This document shows positions 17,153 to 27,164 of a stretch of 64,000 bases of DNA, piece after piece. Under the pieces are notes generated by a model that saw only the letters and a program-made list of their open reading frames with translations, did not search any database and was not told where the DNA came from. The translations under genes were made by a program, and so were the position numbers. Origin of the DNA: Pseudomonas wayambapalatensis (lineage in GTDB: Bacteria > Pseudomonadota > Gammaproteobacteria > Pseudomonadales > Pseudomonadaceae); contig CP077096.1 of the NCBI GenBank assembly GCA_014268975.2, positions 2,827,501 through 2,891,500 of the forward strand, in the 5' to 3' direction. The first letter of the stretch is position 1. Each line of letters opens with the position of its first letter.

Positions 17153-20100
17153 ATGAAGACCCCGCCCAAAGGCTCCATCCTGACGTCACTCGCCCTGGCC
17201 GTGCTGGCCTGGCAGGCCACTGGCGAAGCGGCCGTGCAGTGCCAGCGCACCCTGGTGGCCAATGTGGTGGCGTTGGACCAGCCGTTGATGTTCAACCGCC
17301 TGGGCGCGCAGAACGCCAATGGCATGATGTTCGCCCTGCGCCACGATGTGGTCGATGAGCATCACGTTCCGCTGAGCCAGGGCGGCGCTGCGGTGCCGGG
17401 CAAGGTCACCCTGCGCCCGGACAAACGCCCGCGCCCGATCGTGCTGCGGGTTGCCGCAGGCGACTGCCTGACGGTCAACCTCACCAACTTGCTCGCTTAC
17501 CAGGCCAATCCCAACAAGCACGGCATTCACCCCGAGGAAGCCGAGGGCGAGGAGGGCGAAGAGGTCGAGCTACCTGAAGTCGAGGACGACGAACACTTCG
17601 TCGCCGACGAACAGGTCAGCGATCGCCATGTCGGCTTCCAGGTCAACGGCATGCAGGCGGTCAACAGCATCGCCGACATCGCCGCCAATACCGGGCGCAA
17701 CGCCAACTTCCTGATCGCCCCGGGCGGCACCCGCAGCTACACGCTCTACGCCGAGCGCGAGGGCGCCTTTGCCGCCTCCAGCCGTGGCGCGCCCTTTGGC
17801 GGTGAAGGCAATGCCGGGAATGTCGCCAATGGCTTGTTTGGCCAGGTGGTGGTGGTGCCCAAGGCCGGACGGACCTATCGCAACACCCTGACCGAAGAGG
17901 AAATGCGCCTGGCCACCTCAGGCCGTACCGCCACCGGCCAGCCAGTGATCGACTACGAGGCACGTTATCCGCAGGTCCAACCGTGGATCGCCGAAGGCAA
18001 GGCCGGCAAACCGATCATTGCCATGGTCGATGGCAACGAGATCCTCAGCAGCGAAACCGATGCCATCGTCATGGGCCCCAACCCCGATGGCAGCTTCCCG
18101 CGTGCGACCTACCCGCTGGAAAGCGTCGGCAAGCGCAACCCGGCATTGCCCAACCGCCTCGAAGCCTTCCGTGACTTCGCTTCGCAGTTCGCCGACGAGG
18201 TGGCCGGCACCCAGGCCTTCCCCGGTTACTGGGCGGACCCGGTGATGGGGCATGTGCTGGAGCCGGCACGTGACTCGTTCATGATCAACTACGGCTCTGG
18301 CGGCATGGGCGCCGAGGTGGTGGCCAACCGTCTGGGCGTCGGGCCGATGCACGACTGCCTGTCGTGTGCCTACGAGGAGTTCTTCCTCAGCGCCCATACC
18401 GTCGGCGATATCGGCACCCTGGTGGATGTTCCGGCCAACGTCGGCCTCGAGCACATCCGCCCTGGCGAAGTGCCGCCGGCCAGCGCCACAGGGGTGAAGG
18501 CGAGCATGGCCCTGTACCCGGCCGAGCCGTCCAACGTGCACCACAGCTATATCGGTGACTTCACCAAGTTCCGCAACACCCACAACGGCCACGAGCAGCA
18601 CATCTTCCACCTGCACGGCCACCAGTGGCTGTTCAACCCCAACGACGACAATTCGGACTATATCGACGCCCAGGGCATCGGCCCGGGGGTCGGCTACACC
18701 TATGAAATCGCCAATGGCGGTTCGGGCAACCGCAACCGCGTGGCGGGCGATGCGATCTATCACTGTCACTTCTATCCGCACTTTGCCCAGGGCATGTGGG
18801 CCATGTGGCGGGTGCACGATGTGTTCGAGCCCGGCACGCGCCTGGCCGTGAGTGGTGACAGCGAGAATGGCTTCCACGCTACGCCGTTCGCCTTGCGCAA
18901 TGGCAAGCCAGCCAGCGGCGCGCGGGCGCTGCCCGACGGCGAGATCGTCGCCGGTACGCCGATTCCGGCGGTCGTGCCGCTGCCAGGCAAGGCCATGGCG
19001 CCAATGCCGGGCAAGGTGACCGTGGTGCCGAAACTGGCCGAGACCCTCGTCGCCGAACAGGGTGACGACGAAGCTCAAGAGGAGGGTGGCGATGACCATG
19101 GGCAGGGCGCCAGCGCGCCACGGACCGTGGGGTCGCTGGCCTTGGTCGATCGCAGCGAAACCAATCGCAATGCCGACGGAACGCTGAAGAACCCCGGCTA
19201 TCCGTTCTGGGTCGGTGGCATGGAAAGCAGTGTCGGTCAGCGTCCGCCAACCCCACCGCTGGACATGCTCGACCCGGCCCTGGCTCGCCAGCTCAAGGAC
19301 AGCGGCAAGGCACTGTGGGCCAACCTGGACCCCAACCAGGTCGATGGCTGGGACGGCGGCCTCGGTCGCCATGCGCTGGACGGCGTATCGGCGGGCGGCG
19401 AGGCGGTGACCACCACCACCAAACTGGATTTCTCCAAGGTGGTGCACAAGGCCAAGCCGATCTACCTGCCCGAGGAGGGCACCGAGGTCGAACAGGCCGC
19501 CATGCAGTTCCACGCCAAGGCCGAGCACCCAAGCTTCGCCCTGATACCCGGCAGTGCACCGGTGGCCAAGGCCTTCCGTACCAACGGCGCCTTGCCCACC
19601 GCAGGCGCGCCATTCTACGAACCGTGCATGGATGATCGCGGCAAGCGCCTGACCCAATCCTCCGGGGTGGGTGAATTCGCCAGCGGCGAAAGCCTCACCG
19701 GCATGAGTTTTCGCGGCGCCTCGACCTTCACCGCCGACCGTCCGCGCATCTACAAGGCCGCCAATATCCAGTTCGATGCGGTGTACAACAAGGTCGGCTA
19801 CCACTTCCCGCAGGCGCGCATCCTGGCCCTGTGGGAAGACGCCTGGCCGGTGATCACCAAGCAGCGCCCGCCGGAGCCGCTGGTGATGCGCATGAACACC
19901 TTCGATTGCACCCAGTACGTGCACACCAACCTGATCCCCTCGTTCTACGAGATGGACGACTACCAGGTGCGCACCCCGACCGACGTGATCGGCCAGCACA
20001 TCCACTTGCCCAAATGGGACCTGACCGCCGCCGACGGCTCTGCCAATGGCTGGAACTACGAAGATGGCATTCTCTCGCCCGGCAGCGTGGTCGAGCGCGT

Positions 20101-23002
20101 GGATGCCATCCGCGCCTACAACGGCTGCAGCGAGGGCGATGCCCGCGATGGCTCGGCGGCCTGCCCGAAAGCACGCCAGCATCCGTACTTCGGCCGCTTC
20201 GGCCGGGCAGACTGGCTCGGCGCGCGCACGGCCATGCAACGCTGGTTCGCCGATCCTCTGATCAACGTGTACAACGTCGACCGTGGCCTGGGCACCATCT
20301 TCACCCACGACCACCTCGGCCCATCGACCCATCAGCAGTTGGGCCTGTATGCCACCGTGCTGGCAGAACCCGCAGGCTCCACCTGGTACCACGCCGAAAC
20401 CGGCGAGCAGTTGTACAACCCGGCCCTGCGCCAGGATGGCGGGCCGACTTCGTGGCAGGCCGTGATCCAGACCGGCGACCACGATGGCGACGGGCGCAAC
20501 GACAGCTACCGCGAGTTCTTCCTCGAGTACAGCGACTTCCAGCATGCCTATGAAGCGGGTGTGTACGTGGGGGCCGGCCCCGATGGCGTGCCTAACGGCC
20601 AGGCGTATCCGGCCACCGCCGACAGCTTCCGCTACGCCATCAACCCGCCGGTGCGGCAGAAGGCGTCGAACCTGTTGGAGGCGGTGGTCGAGTCGCGCGG
20701 CGGGCTGAGCCCAGGCTGTCCGACCCGGCCGTGCCCACAGGCGATTTCGGTGGATGATCCGGGGATGTTCGTCGTCAACTACCGCAACGAACCGCTGGCC
20801 CTGCGTGTGTTCGACCCCAACAAGGTCGGCCCGGACGGCAAGCGCGGCATGCAGGCCGACGGCCTGGGTGGCGACCTGGCCTATGCCCTGCAGACCCGCA
20901 CCGACCGGGCGATTCCAGCGATGAACCTGGCGCCCTCGGCAATCACCTCGGCGATCGGCCCTACTGGCGGCACCACGCTGTTCCCGCCGCACATCAACAA
21001 GGGCACCGAGCCAGGCGATCCGTTCACCCCGATGCTGCGCACCTATTCCGGCGACAACGTGCGCTTGCGCATGCACGCTGGTGGGCATGAAGAGGAGCAC
21101 AACGTGACCCTGCATGGCGTGAAGTGGCTGCAGAACGGTTCAGGTTTCGGCAGCAGCTCCAACTCGGGGTGGAAAGCCTCGCAGATGGTGGGTATCTCCG
21201 AGCAGATGGGTTTCATGGCACCGGTGTCGATGATCTCAAGCTCCGCCGCCACCAACGGCGACTACCTGTATTCGCTGGATGCAGCGCTGGAGGGTTACTG
21301 GAACGGCATCTGGGGGGTAATGCGCAACTACACGGCGCAGCGGCCAGACTTGATTGCTCTGCCGAACAACCCGCAACCGGTGGCCATGCGCAACACCGTG
21401 AACTTCGACGGCATCTGCCCGAAAACCACGACCAATGCCAATGGCATCGGCACCCGGCCGACGGTCAAGCGCAGCTATGAAGTGGTTGCCGCGCTGGCCA
21501 ATGACATTCTGGAGAACCGCCAGGGTGTCAGCATCAGCGATCCGGTGGGGGTCAACCAGCATGTCGGCGGGCCGTTGAAGAGCAACGGCGGGACCTTGGT
21601 GTTCAACAGTCGGCGCACCAGCATTCCATTGGCAACCGTGACCGACGAGGAGGACGGCACGACCTTCACCCTGGGCGGCCACAGTGCGCCGCTGCATGAC
21701 CCGACGGCGGTGCTGTATGTGCGCAAGGCCGACCTCGATGCCGTGACCGGCAAACTCAAGCCAGGTATTCCAGTAGAACCCTTGGTACTGCGTGCCAATG
21801 CGGGGGATTGCATCAGCATCACCCTGGAGAACCGCCTGCCGCTGATGATGCCGGACCTGCCCAGTACGGCGGTGATGCAGAACGTGGTCAAGCGTGATCG
21901 CAATGCCAGCGAGGGCTCCACGGCCTTCAACAACAACCTGATGCGCCCGTCCAGCCATGTTGGCTTGCATGCGCAGTTGCTGGCGTACGACATCACCAAG
22001 TCCGATGGCGCCAACGTCGGCCTCAACCCCGTGCAGACTGTCCCGCCACGGGCGGGCAACAGTGGGACGTACCCGAGCAAGGTGTATCAGTACTACGCCG
22101 GGCATCTGGAGCGCGAGGGCAAGCCGGTGCTGCAACTGGGGCGTACGGTGGACAACATCAACACCACGGCCATCGAGTTCGGCGGGCTCAACCTGACCCC
22201 GGCGGACTTCATCAAGCAGCCTCAGAAAGGTCTTGTTGGCGCCATGAGCGTCCTTCCACAGACCGCCACCTGGACCGAAGACAGCGCCAGCCGCGCCCAG
22301 GCCACGGTCAAGGTCAGCGGCCAGGCGGACTACCGTGACCTTGTGACGGTATGGCAACGCTCGCTGAACATGCGCTGGGCCGATGGGCGTCCTGTGGAGG
22401 GGATCGCCACCGAGGGCAATGGCGTGCCGGGTGATCCGAAAGACAATGGCAACATGGCCATCAACTACAAGACCGAGCCCTTGTGGTTGCGCTTCGGCCT
22501 GGCACCGGACGCCCCCTTCGGCCACGCCGATGGTCATGGCTTCGCCGATGTCCCCAACGCCCATATGGCCTACAGCAACGCCCTGGTCAACGGCGATCCG
22601 CAGACACCGGTGCTTTGGGCCAAGCCCGGTCAACCGCTGCGCAGCCATGTGCTGATGCCCAGTGGTGGTAGCCGCGGTATCACCTACCAGCTCGACGGGC
22701 ACCTGTGGCCGCTGCATGCCTACCAGGCCGAGAAGAACGACCTGGACGGCTACCCCATGGGCCTGCCGGGCATCGGTTCGGTGCGCTTCGGCTACAACCC
22801 GATGGCGATGTACATCGGCGCGCAGGAGAGCGTGCTGCCGGCGGCGCACTTCAGCTTCATGCTGCCCAGCGCGGGTGGTGCCAACGCGGTGCCGGGGGAC
22901 TACCTGTTCCGCGACTACGCCGCCTACGGCAATACCGCCGGGTTATGGGGGATCCTGCGGGTGACCAACGAAGCGCCACCGACCACTGCACCAGCACAGT
23001 AA
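17153..23002 (+). CDS. Giant multicopper oxidase, MnxG/McoA-like (putative Mn(II) oxidase)
   Basis: 1949-residue secreted multicopper oxidase, far longer than laccases (about 500) and of the size of the P. putida GB-1 Mn(II) oxidases. A signal peptide covers about residues 1-27. Copper-ligand motifs seen are HIFHLHGHQW (483-492), HCHFYPHFAQGM (537-548, with cysteine 538, histidine 543 and axial methionine 548 of a type 1 site), THDHLGPSTHQQLGL (1051-1065), EHNVTLHGVKW (from 1315) and HVGLH (1602-1606). Repeated cupredoxin domains are evident. Two acidic insertions, near residues 126-150 and 637-650, are unusual. GGAGG lies six bases before the ATG. Role in Mn(II) oxidation is inferred from family resemblance. 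Confidence 0.88.
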   Translation: MKTPPKGSILTSLALAVLAWQATGEAAVQCQRTLVANVVALDQPLMFNRLGAQNANGMMFALRHDVVDEHHVPLSQGGAAVPGKVTLRPDKRPRPIVLRVAAGDCLTVNLTNLLAYQANPNKHGIHPEEAEGEEGEEVELPEVEDDEHFVADEQVSDRHVGFQVNGMQAVNSIADIAANTGRNANFLIAPGGTRSYTLYAEREGAFAASSRGAPFGGEGNAGNVANGLFGQVVVVPKAGRTYRNTLTEEEMRLATSGRTATGQPVIDYEARYPQVQPWIAEGKAGKPIIAMVDGNEILSSETDAIVMGPNPDGSFPRATYPLESVGKRNPALPNRLEAFRDFASQFADEVAGTQAFPGYWADPVMGHVLEPARDSFMINYGSGGMGAEVVANRLGVGPMHDCLSCAYEEFFLSAHTVGDIGTLVDVPANVGLEHIRPGEVPPASATGVKASMALYPAEPSNVHHSYIGDFTKFRNTHNGHEQHIFHLHGHQWLFNPNDDNSDYIDAQGIGPGVGYTYEIANGGSGNRNRVAGDAIYHCHFYPHFAQGMWAMWRVHDVFEPGTRLAVSGDSENGFHATPFALRNGKPASGARALPDGEIVAGTPIPAVVPLPGKAMAPMPGKVTVVPKLAETLVAEQGDDEAQEEGGDDHGQGASAPRTVGSLALVDRSETNRNADGTLKNPGYPFWVGGMESSVGQRPPTPPLDMLDPALARQLKDSGKALWANLDPNQVDGWDGGLGRHALDGVSAGGEAVTTTTKLDFSKVVHKAKPIYLPEEGTEVEQAAMQFHAKAEHPSFALIPGSAPVAKAFRTNGALPTAGAPFYEPCMDDRGKRLTQSSGVGEFASGESLTGMSFRGASTFTADRPRIYKAANIQFDAVYNKVGYHFPQARILALWEDAWPVITKQRPPEPLVMRMNTFDCTQYVHTNLIPSFYEMDDYQVRTPTDVIGQHIHLPKWDLTAADGSANGWNYEDGILSPGSVVERVDAIRAYNGCSEGDARDGSAACPKARQHPYFGRFGRADWLGARTAMQRWFADPLINVYNVDRGLGTIFTHDHLGPSTHQQLGLYATVLAEPAGSTWYHAETGEQLYNPALRQDGGPTSWQAVIQTGDHDGDGRNDSYREFFLEYSDFQHAYEAGVYVGAGPDGVPNGQAYPATADSFRYAINPPVRQKASNLLEAVVESRGGLSPGCPTRPCPQAISVDDPGMFVVNYRNEPLALRVFDPNKVGPDGKRGMQADGLGGDLAYALQTRTDRAIPAMNLAPSAITSAIGPTGGTTLFPPHINKGTEPGDPFTPMLRTYSGDNVRLRMHAGGHEEEHNVTLHGVKWLQNGSGFGSSSNSGWKASQMVGISEQMGFMAPVSMISSSAATNGDYLYSLDAALEGYWNGIWGVMRNYTAQRPDLIALPNNPQPVAMRNTVNFDGICPKTTTNANGIGTRPTVKRSYEVVAALANDILENRQGVSISDPVGVNQHVGGPLKSNGGTLVFNSRRTSIPLATVTDEEDGTTFTLGGHSAPLHDPTAVLYVRKADLDAVTGKLKPGIPVEPLVLRANAGDCISITLENRLPLMMPDLPSTAVMQNVVKRDRNASEGSTAFNNNLMRPSSHVGLHAQLLAYDITKSDGANVGLNPVQTVPPRAGNSGTYPSKVYQYYAGHLEREGKPVLQLGRTVDNINTTAIEFGGLNLTPADFIKQPQKGLVGAMSVLPQTATWTEDSASRAQATVKVSGQADYRDLVTVWQRSLNMRWADGRPVEGIATEGNGVPGDPKDNGNMAINYKTEPLWLRFGLAPDAPFGHADGHGFADVPNAHMAYSNALVNGDPQTPVLWAKPGQPLRSHVLMPSGGSRGITYQLDGHLWPLHAYQAEKNDLDGYPMGLPGIGSVRFGYNPMAMYIGAQESVLPAAHFSFMLPSAGGANAVPGDYLFRDYAAYGNTAGLWGILRVTNEAPPTTAPAQ

Positions 23003-23012
23003 CCAGGGTGTG

Positions 23013-23049
23013 CGGCCCCGCTGCCAGGCAACCGGCAGCGGGGCCGTTT
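23013..23049. terminator. Rho-independent terminator of the multicopper oxidase gene
   Basis: A perfect 13-base stem (CGGCCCCGCTGCC at 23013 and its complement ending at 23046) with an 8-base loop is followed by TTT on the plus strand. It ends at the stop codon of the convergent LysR gene and could also affect that transcript. Confidence 0.75.
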
Positions 23050-23984
23050 CACATCAGCGGATGCAGGGCGCGAAAGGTCTGTGCTTCTTCCACCAGCCAG
23101 TCATGCACTGCGCGGGCGCCGGGTTGGGTCAGGCCACCAGGCGGGTAGAGCAGTACATAACGCTTGTGATTGGGGATCGGTACACCGAACGGAACGATCA
23201 GCGTGCCGCGCTCGAGTTCGTCGTTGAGCAAGGTCCGCCGCGCAATCGCAACGCCGATACCGGCAATCGCCGCCTCGATGGTCAGGTGATTGCGGTTGAA
23301 GGTGTGGCCGCGTCGTACGTTCAGGCCACCCGCACCGATACCGTCAAGGTAGAACTCCCACTCCGCGTACTCCGAACTGCCGCGCCAGGCCGTGATGTCG
23401 TGCAGCAGCGGGTAGTGCACCAGATCGGCCGGGCCGTGCAGGGGCGGGCGACCGCGCAGCAGGGCCGGGGAGCAGACCGGGAAGATCTGTTCGTCCAGCA
23501 GTGGGGTCGAGAGCATTCCAGGATAGCTGCCGTCGTTGAGGTCGATCGCCAGGTCGAAATCGCCGTCGTGCAGGGCCTGTTTGCTGTCCTCGGCCACCAG
23601 GCGCAGCTCGATGTCCGGGTAGCGCTGCTGGAAGCGCGGCAGGCGCGGGGTCAGCCATTTGGCGAGGAACGAAGGGATCGAGCGCAGGCGCAAGGTACCG
23701 CGAATTTCGCCGGCGTCCAGACGCAGCAGTTCAGCTTCGATGCTGCCATAGGCCTCGGCCACGGTCTGCGCCAGGCGCTGTCCCTCGGCTGTCAGCTCCA
23801 CGCCACGGGCACGGCGCAGGAACAGGGCGAAGCCCAGGCGCTCTTCAAGCTGGCGCATCTGCTGGCTGACCGCCCCGGGGGTGATGTGCAGCTCTTCGGC
23901 ACAGCGGGTGAACGACAGGTGCCGCGCGGCACAGGAGAACACATGCAACCAGACGAACACCTGGCCGTTGAGCTGCCCTTTCAT
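23049..23984 (-). CDS. LysR-family regulator divergent from sdaA
   Basis: 311-residue LysR protein of the GcvA-like branch: helix-turn-helix in [29 protein letters not shown], effector domain after residue 95 with the GcvA-type [21 protein letters not shown] segment. It is transcribed away from sdaA with 146 bases between the starts, and an LysR-type dyad overlaps its own leader, so it is probably the regulator of serine deamination and of itself. Effector unknown, perhaps serine or glycine. Confidence 0.87.
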   Translation of the reverse strand: MKGQLNGQVFVWLHVFSCAARHLSFTRCAEELHITPGAVSQQMRQLEERLGFALFLRRARGVELTAEGQRLAQTVAEAYGSIEAELLRLDAGEIRGTLRLRSIPSFLAKWLTPRLPRFQQRYPDIELRLVAEDSKQALHDGDFDLAIDLNDGSYPGMLSTPLLDEQIFPVCSPALLRGRPPLHGPADLVHYPLLHDITAWRGSSEYAEWEFYLDGIGAGGLNVRRGHTFNRNHLTIEAAIAGIGVAIARRTLLNDELERGTLIVPFGVPIPNHKRYVLLYPPGGLTQPGARAVHDWLVEEAQTFRALHPLM

Positions 23985-23987
23985 TGT

Positions 23988-24000
23988 TTAGTCCTGCTAA
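23988..24000. promoter_or_regulatory. LysR-type T-N11-A operator candidate (sdaA / lysR region)
   Basis: TTAGTCCTGCTAA is a dyad (TTAG-N5-CTAA) that fits the LysR T-N11-A rule exactly. It lies four bases upstream of the LysR start codon, and a second interleaved dyad (CTAA-N8-TTAG) runs to 24012. Position suits autorepression plus activation of the divergent sdaA. Confidence 0.5.
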
Positions 24001-24130
24001 AGGCTTGCTTAGGAATTTTCGTTGGTCATCGCCAGGCGAGCGCGGCAGTATCGCGCAAATTCGCAGTACCCATCAATTTTTCCGGAGGGCCGCGCAGCGG
24101 CGAGTAACGTCGCGGCGGTCAGGCATTAGC

Positions 24131-25507
24131 ATGGCTATCAGTGTTTTCGACCTCTTCAAGATCGGCATCGGGCCGTCCAGTTCCCACACCGTGGGGCCCA
24201 TGCGTGCCGCCGCCACCTTCGCCCGGTTGCTGCGCGAGCGCGGCCTGCTGGCCCAGGTGCAGCGGGTCGAGGTGCGCCTGTATGGCTCGCTGTCGGCCAC
24301 CGGCGTCGGTCATGCCACCGATCGCGCCTGCCTGCTGGGCCTGATGGGCCAGTGGCCGGACCGCATCGACCCGCACAGCATCGAGCCGCGCATCGACCAG
24401 TTGATGCAGGAGCAGTGCCTGATGCTCGATGGCTCGCACCCGGTGGCGTTCCAGTACAGCCGCGACATGCGCCTGCTCGACGAAAACCTGGACTATCACC
24501 CCAATGCCATGAGCCTGGAAGCGCTGGACGGGCAGGGCAGCCTGCTGACCCAGACCTACTACTCCGTGGGTGGCGGCTTCATCATCGAGCAAGCTGAAAT
24601 CGATGCCCCGGTCAGTCGCGTCGCGCAGGTCGAGTTGCCCTACGAGTTTTCGTCAGGCGCCGAGCTGCTGGCGTTGTGCAAGACCCATGGCTTGACCGTG
24701 GGCCAGTTGATGATGGCCAACGAACTGGCCTGGCGCAGCGAAGATGAGATCCGCAGCGGCTTGCTGAATATCTGGGCGGCCATGCGCGAGTGCGTCGACA
24801 ACGGCCTGCGCAATGAAGGCATCTTGCCTGGAGGGCTCAAGGTCAAGCGCCGGGCTGCGCGTCTGCATCGCAGCCTGCAGGAGTTGGGCAAGCCGAACGT
24901 GATCGGCTCGACCCTGAGCGCGATGGAGTGGGTCAACCTGTTCGCCCTGGCGGTCAACGAAGAGAACGCCGCGGGCGGGCGCATGGTCACGGCACCGACC
25001 AATGGTGCGGCCGGCATCATCCCGGCGGTGTTGCACTACTACATGAAGTTCAACCCGGGCGCCTGCGATGACGACGTGGTGGCCTTTCTGCTGGCAGCGG
25101 CGGCGGTCGGCATCCTGTGCAAGAAAAACGCATCGATCTCCGGCGCCGAAGTGGGTTGCCAGGGGGAGGTCGGTTCGGCCTGCTCCATGGCCGCTGCAGG
25201 CCTTGCCGAAGTGCTCGGCGCCACGCCGCCGCAGCTGGAAAACGCCGCTGAAATTGCCCTGGAGCACAACCTCGGCCTGACCTGCGATCCGGTCGGCGGT
25301 CTGGTCCAGGTGCCGTGCATCGAGCGCAATGCCATCGCCGCCGTGAAGGCGATCAACGCCGTACAGATGGCCTTGCGGGGTGATGGCGAGCATTTCATCT
25401 CCCTCGATCGGGTGATCCGCACCATGCGCGACACCGGCGCGGACATGCACGCCAACTACAAGGAAACTTCGCGCGGCGGCCTGGCCGTCGCCTTCGTCGA
25501 GTGTTGA
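24131..25507 (+). CDS. sdaA: L-serine ammonia-lyase (iron-sulfur dependent)
   Basis: 458-residue single-chain L-serine dehydratase converting serine to pyruvate and ammonia. The beta domain begins with [21 protein letters not shown]; the alpha domain holds the catalytic segment with the cysteines expected to bind the [4Fe-4S] cluster ([20 protein letters not shown] and [18 protein letters not shown]). Length matches E. coli SdaA. It is followed by sdaC, its expected transporter, with REP hairpins between them, and is divergent from a LysR regulator. The Shine-Dalgarno sequence before ATG 24131 is weak. Confidence 0.94.
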   Translation: MAISVFDLFKIGIGPSSSHTVGPMRAAATFARLLRERGLLAQVQRVEVRLYGSLSATGVGHATDRACLLGLMGQWPDRIDPHSIEPRIDQLMQEQCLMLDGSHPVAFQYSRDMRLLDENLDYHPNAMSLEALDGQGSLLTQTYYSVGGGFIIEQAEIDAPVSRVAQVELPYEFSSGAELLALCKTHGLTVGQLMMANELAWRSEDEIRSGLLNIWAAMRECVDNGLRNEGILPGGLKVKRRAARLHRSLQELGKPNVIGSTLSAMEWVNLFALAVNEENAAGGRMVTAPTNGAAGIIPAVLHYYMKFNPGACDDDVVAFLLAAAAVGILCKKNASISGAEVGCQGEVGSACSMAAAGLAEVLGATPPQLENAAEIALEHNLGLTCDPVGGLVQVPCIERNAIAAVKAINAVQMALRGDGEHFISLDRVIRTMRDTGADMHANYKETSRGGLAVAFVEC

Positions 25508-25549
25508 GTCGCCCTGTTCGCAACCCAGCCCTGAAGGCGCAACTGCGAA

Positions 25550-25610
25550 CACGGGCGTAGCCCGTGCCAGGCAGCGATGTCTTTTTCGCGGGCAAGCCCG
25601 CTCCTACAGG
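25550..25610. repeat. Hairpin plus P. putida-type REP element
   Basis: A 7-base stem (CACGGGC, loop GTA, GCCCGTG, 25550-25566) is followed by a REP unit at 25584-25610 with the recognisable GCGGGC-AA-GCCCGC stem and CTCCTACAGG tail. The pair sits between sdaA and sdaC and may end part of the sdaA transcript or protect it. Confidence 0.75.
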
Positions 25611-25728
25611 TATCGCGTCGGTGCAGAGGACCGAGCACAGGCGCTCAAGGAGCCCGACTCAACACGCCTGAATCCACCTGCAACACCCGCTTCACCGAGC
25701 AACAAAAACAACTACAAAGGCGAAACCC

Positions 25729-27036
25729 ATGACTGATGTACACAACACCACGACCGTTCGTGCGGATTCGGCTGCGCCGGCTTCGACCACAGCCACGCGC
25801 AGCTGGAACCGCCACGACACCACCTGGGCCCTGGGCCTGTACGGCACCGCCATCGGCGCCGGCACCCTGTTCCTGCCGATCAATGCCGGGGTAGGGGGCT
25901 TCTGGCCGCTGTTGATCCTCGCGCTGCTGGCTTTCCCGATGACCTTCTATGCGCACCGTGCGCTGACCCGCTTCGTGCTGTCCGGGCGCCGTGGCGGCAA
26001 CGAAGACATCACCGAGGTGGTCGAGGAGCATTTCGGTGTGGGCGCCGGCAAGCTCATCACCTTGCTCTACTTCCTGGCGATCTTCCCCATCCTGTTGGTC
26101 TACAGCGTGGCCTTGACCAACACTCTCACCAGTTTCCTCGAACACCAGCTGCACGTGACCGCGCCGCCGCGTGCGCTGTTGTCGCTGCTGTTGATCGCCG
26201 GCCTGATGGTGGTGGTGCGCTGCGGCCAGCAGATCATCGTCAAGGTCATGAGCGTGCTGGTCTATCCCTTCGTCGCCTCGCTCCTGCTGCTGGCCCTGAG
26301 CCTGATCCCCAACTGGAACGGCGCCTTCTTTGCCCAGGCCGGCGAAGGCCTGAGCGCCTCCAGGCTGCTGCTGACCCTGTGGCTGGCGATTCCGGTGATG
26401 GTGTTCTCGTTCAACCACTCGCCGATCATCTCGGCCTTCGCCGTCGACCAGAAGCACCGCTACGGCGCCGACGCCGACCGCAAGAGCGGCCGCACCCTGG
26501 CCACCGCCCACCTGATGATGGTGCTGACGGTGATGTTCTTCTGCTTCAGTTGCGTGCTGGCCCTGAGCCCGGCCGACCTGGCTGCGGCCAAGGTGCAGAA
26601 CATCTCGATCCTGTCGTACCTGGCCAACCACTTCCAGACCCCGGTCATCGCTTTTGTCGCGCCCCTGATTGCTCTGGTGGCGATCACCAAATCGTTCCTG
26701 GGCCACTACATCGGTGCCAGCGAAGGCTTCCAGGGCATGATCGTCAAGAGCCTGCGCAGCCGCGGTAAAAGCTGGTCGGCCAAGCGCCTGGAGCGTGTCA
26801 CGGCGCTGTTCATGGTGCTGGGTTGCTGGATCGTGGCGACCCTCAACCCGAGCATCCTCGGCCTGATCGAAAGCCTCGGTGGCCCGGTGCTGGCCTGCCT
26901 GCTGTTCCTGATGCCGATGTATGCAGTGCGCAAGGTGCCTTCGCTGCGCAAGTACTCGGGCGCGCTGTCGAACGTCTTCGTCGTGCTGGTGGGGTTGATC
27001 ACCTTGTCGGCGATCTTCTACGGCTTCGTTGCCTGA
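25729..27036 (+). CDS. sdaC: Serine transporter SdaC (HAAAP family)
   Basis: 435-residue inner-membrane amino acid:proton symporter with about eleven transmembrane helices. Long stretches are nearly the same as E. coli SdaC as I recall it: LGLYGTAIGAGTLFLPINAG, EDITEVVEEHFGVGAGKL, LWLAIPVMVFSFNHSPIIS and QNISILSYLANHF. The first 25 residues are a variable hydrophilic extension. Together with sdaA it imports and deaminates serine. It lies 221 bases after sdaA, so it may have its own promoter. Confidence 0.92.
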   Translation: MTDVHNTTTVRADSAAPASTTATRSWNRHDTTWALGLYGTAIGAGTLFLPINAGVGGFWPLLILALLAFPMTFYAHRALTRFVLSGRRGGNEDITEVVEEHFGVGAGKLITLLYFLAIFPILLVYSVALTNTLTSFLEHQLHVTAPPRALLSLLLIAGLMVVVRCGQQIIVKVMSVLVYPFVASLLLLALSLIPNWNGAFFAQAGEGLSASRLLLTLWLAIPVMVFSFNHSPIISAFAVDQKHRYGADADRKSGRTLATAHLMMVLTVMFFCFSCVLALSPADLAAAKVQNISILSYLANHFQTPVIAFVAPLIALVAITKSFLGHYIGASEGFQGMIVKSLRSRGKSWSAKRLERVTALFMVLGCWIVATLNPSILGLIESLGGPVLACLLFLMPMYAVRKVPSLRKYSGALSNVFVVLVGLITLSAIFYGFVA

Positions 27037-27164
27037 GGCCATGCTCCACGATTCGTGTTGCTTCGCTCTGCATTTGCGTTCTTGATGCCTTTGGTGCCGC
27101 AGCTATGCTCGGCACCTGGAGGGTCGCCTTGCGGCCTGAGTGCACACGAAACGGAGTGATTGGC

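Noticed and set aside
17918..21115. Minus-strand open frame of 1065 codons antisense to the multicopper oxidase
   Set aside because: Shadow of a strongly supported gene with copper-binding motifs on the plus strand; no domains recognised in the antisense product.
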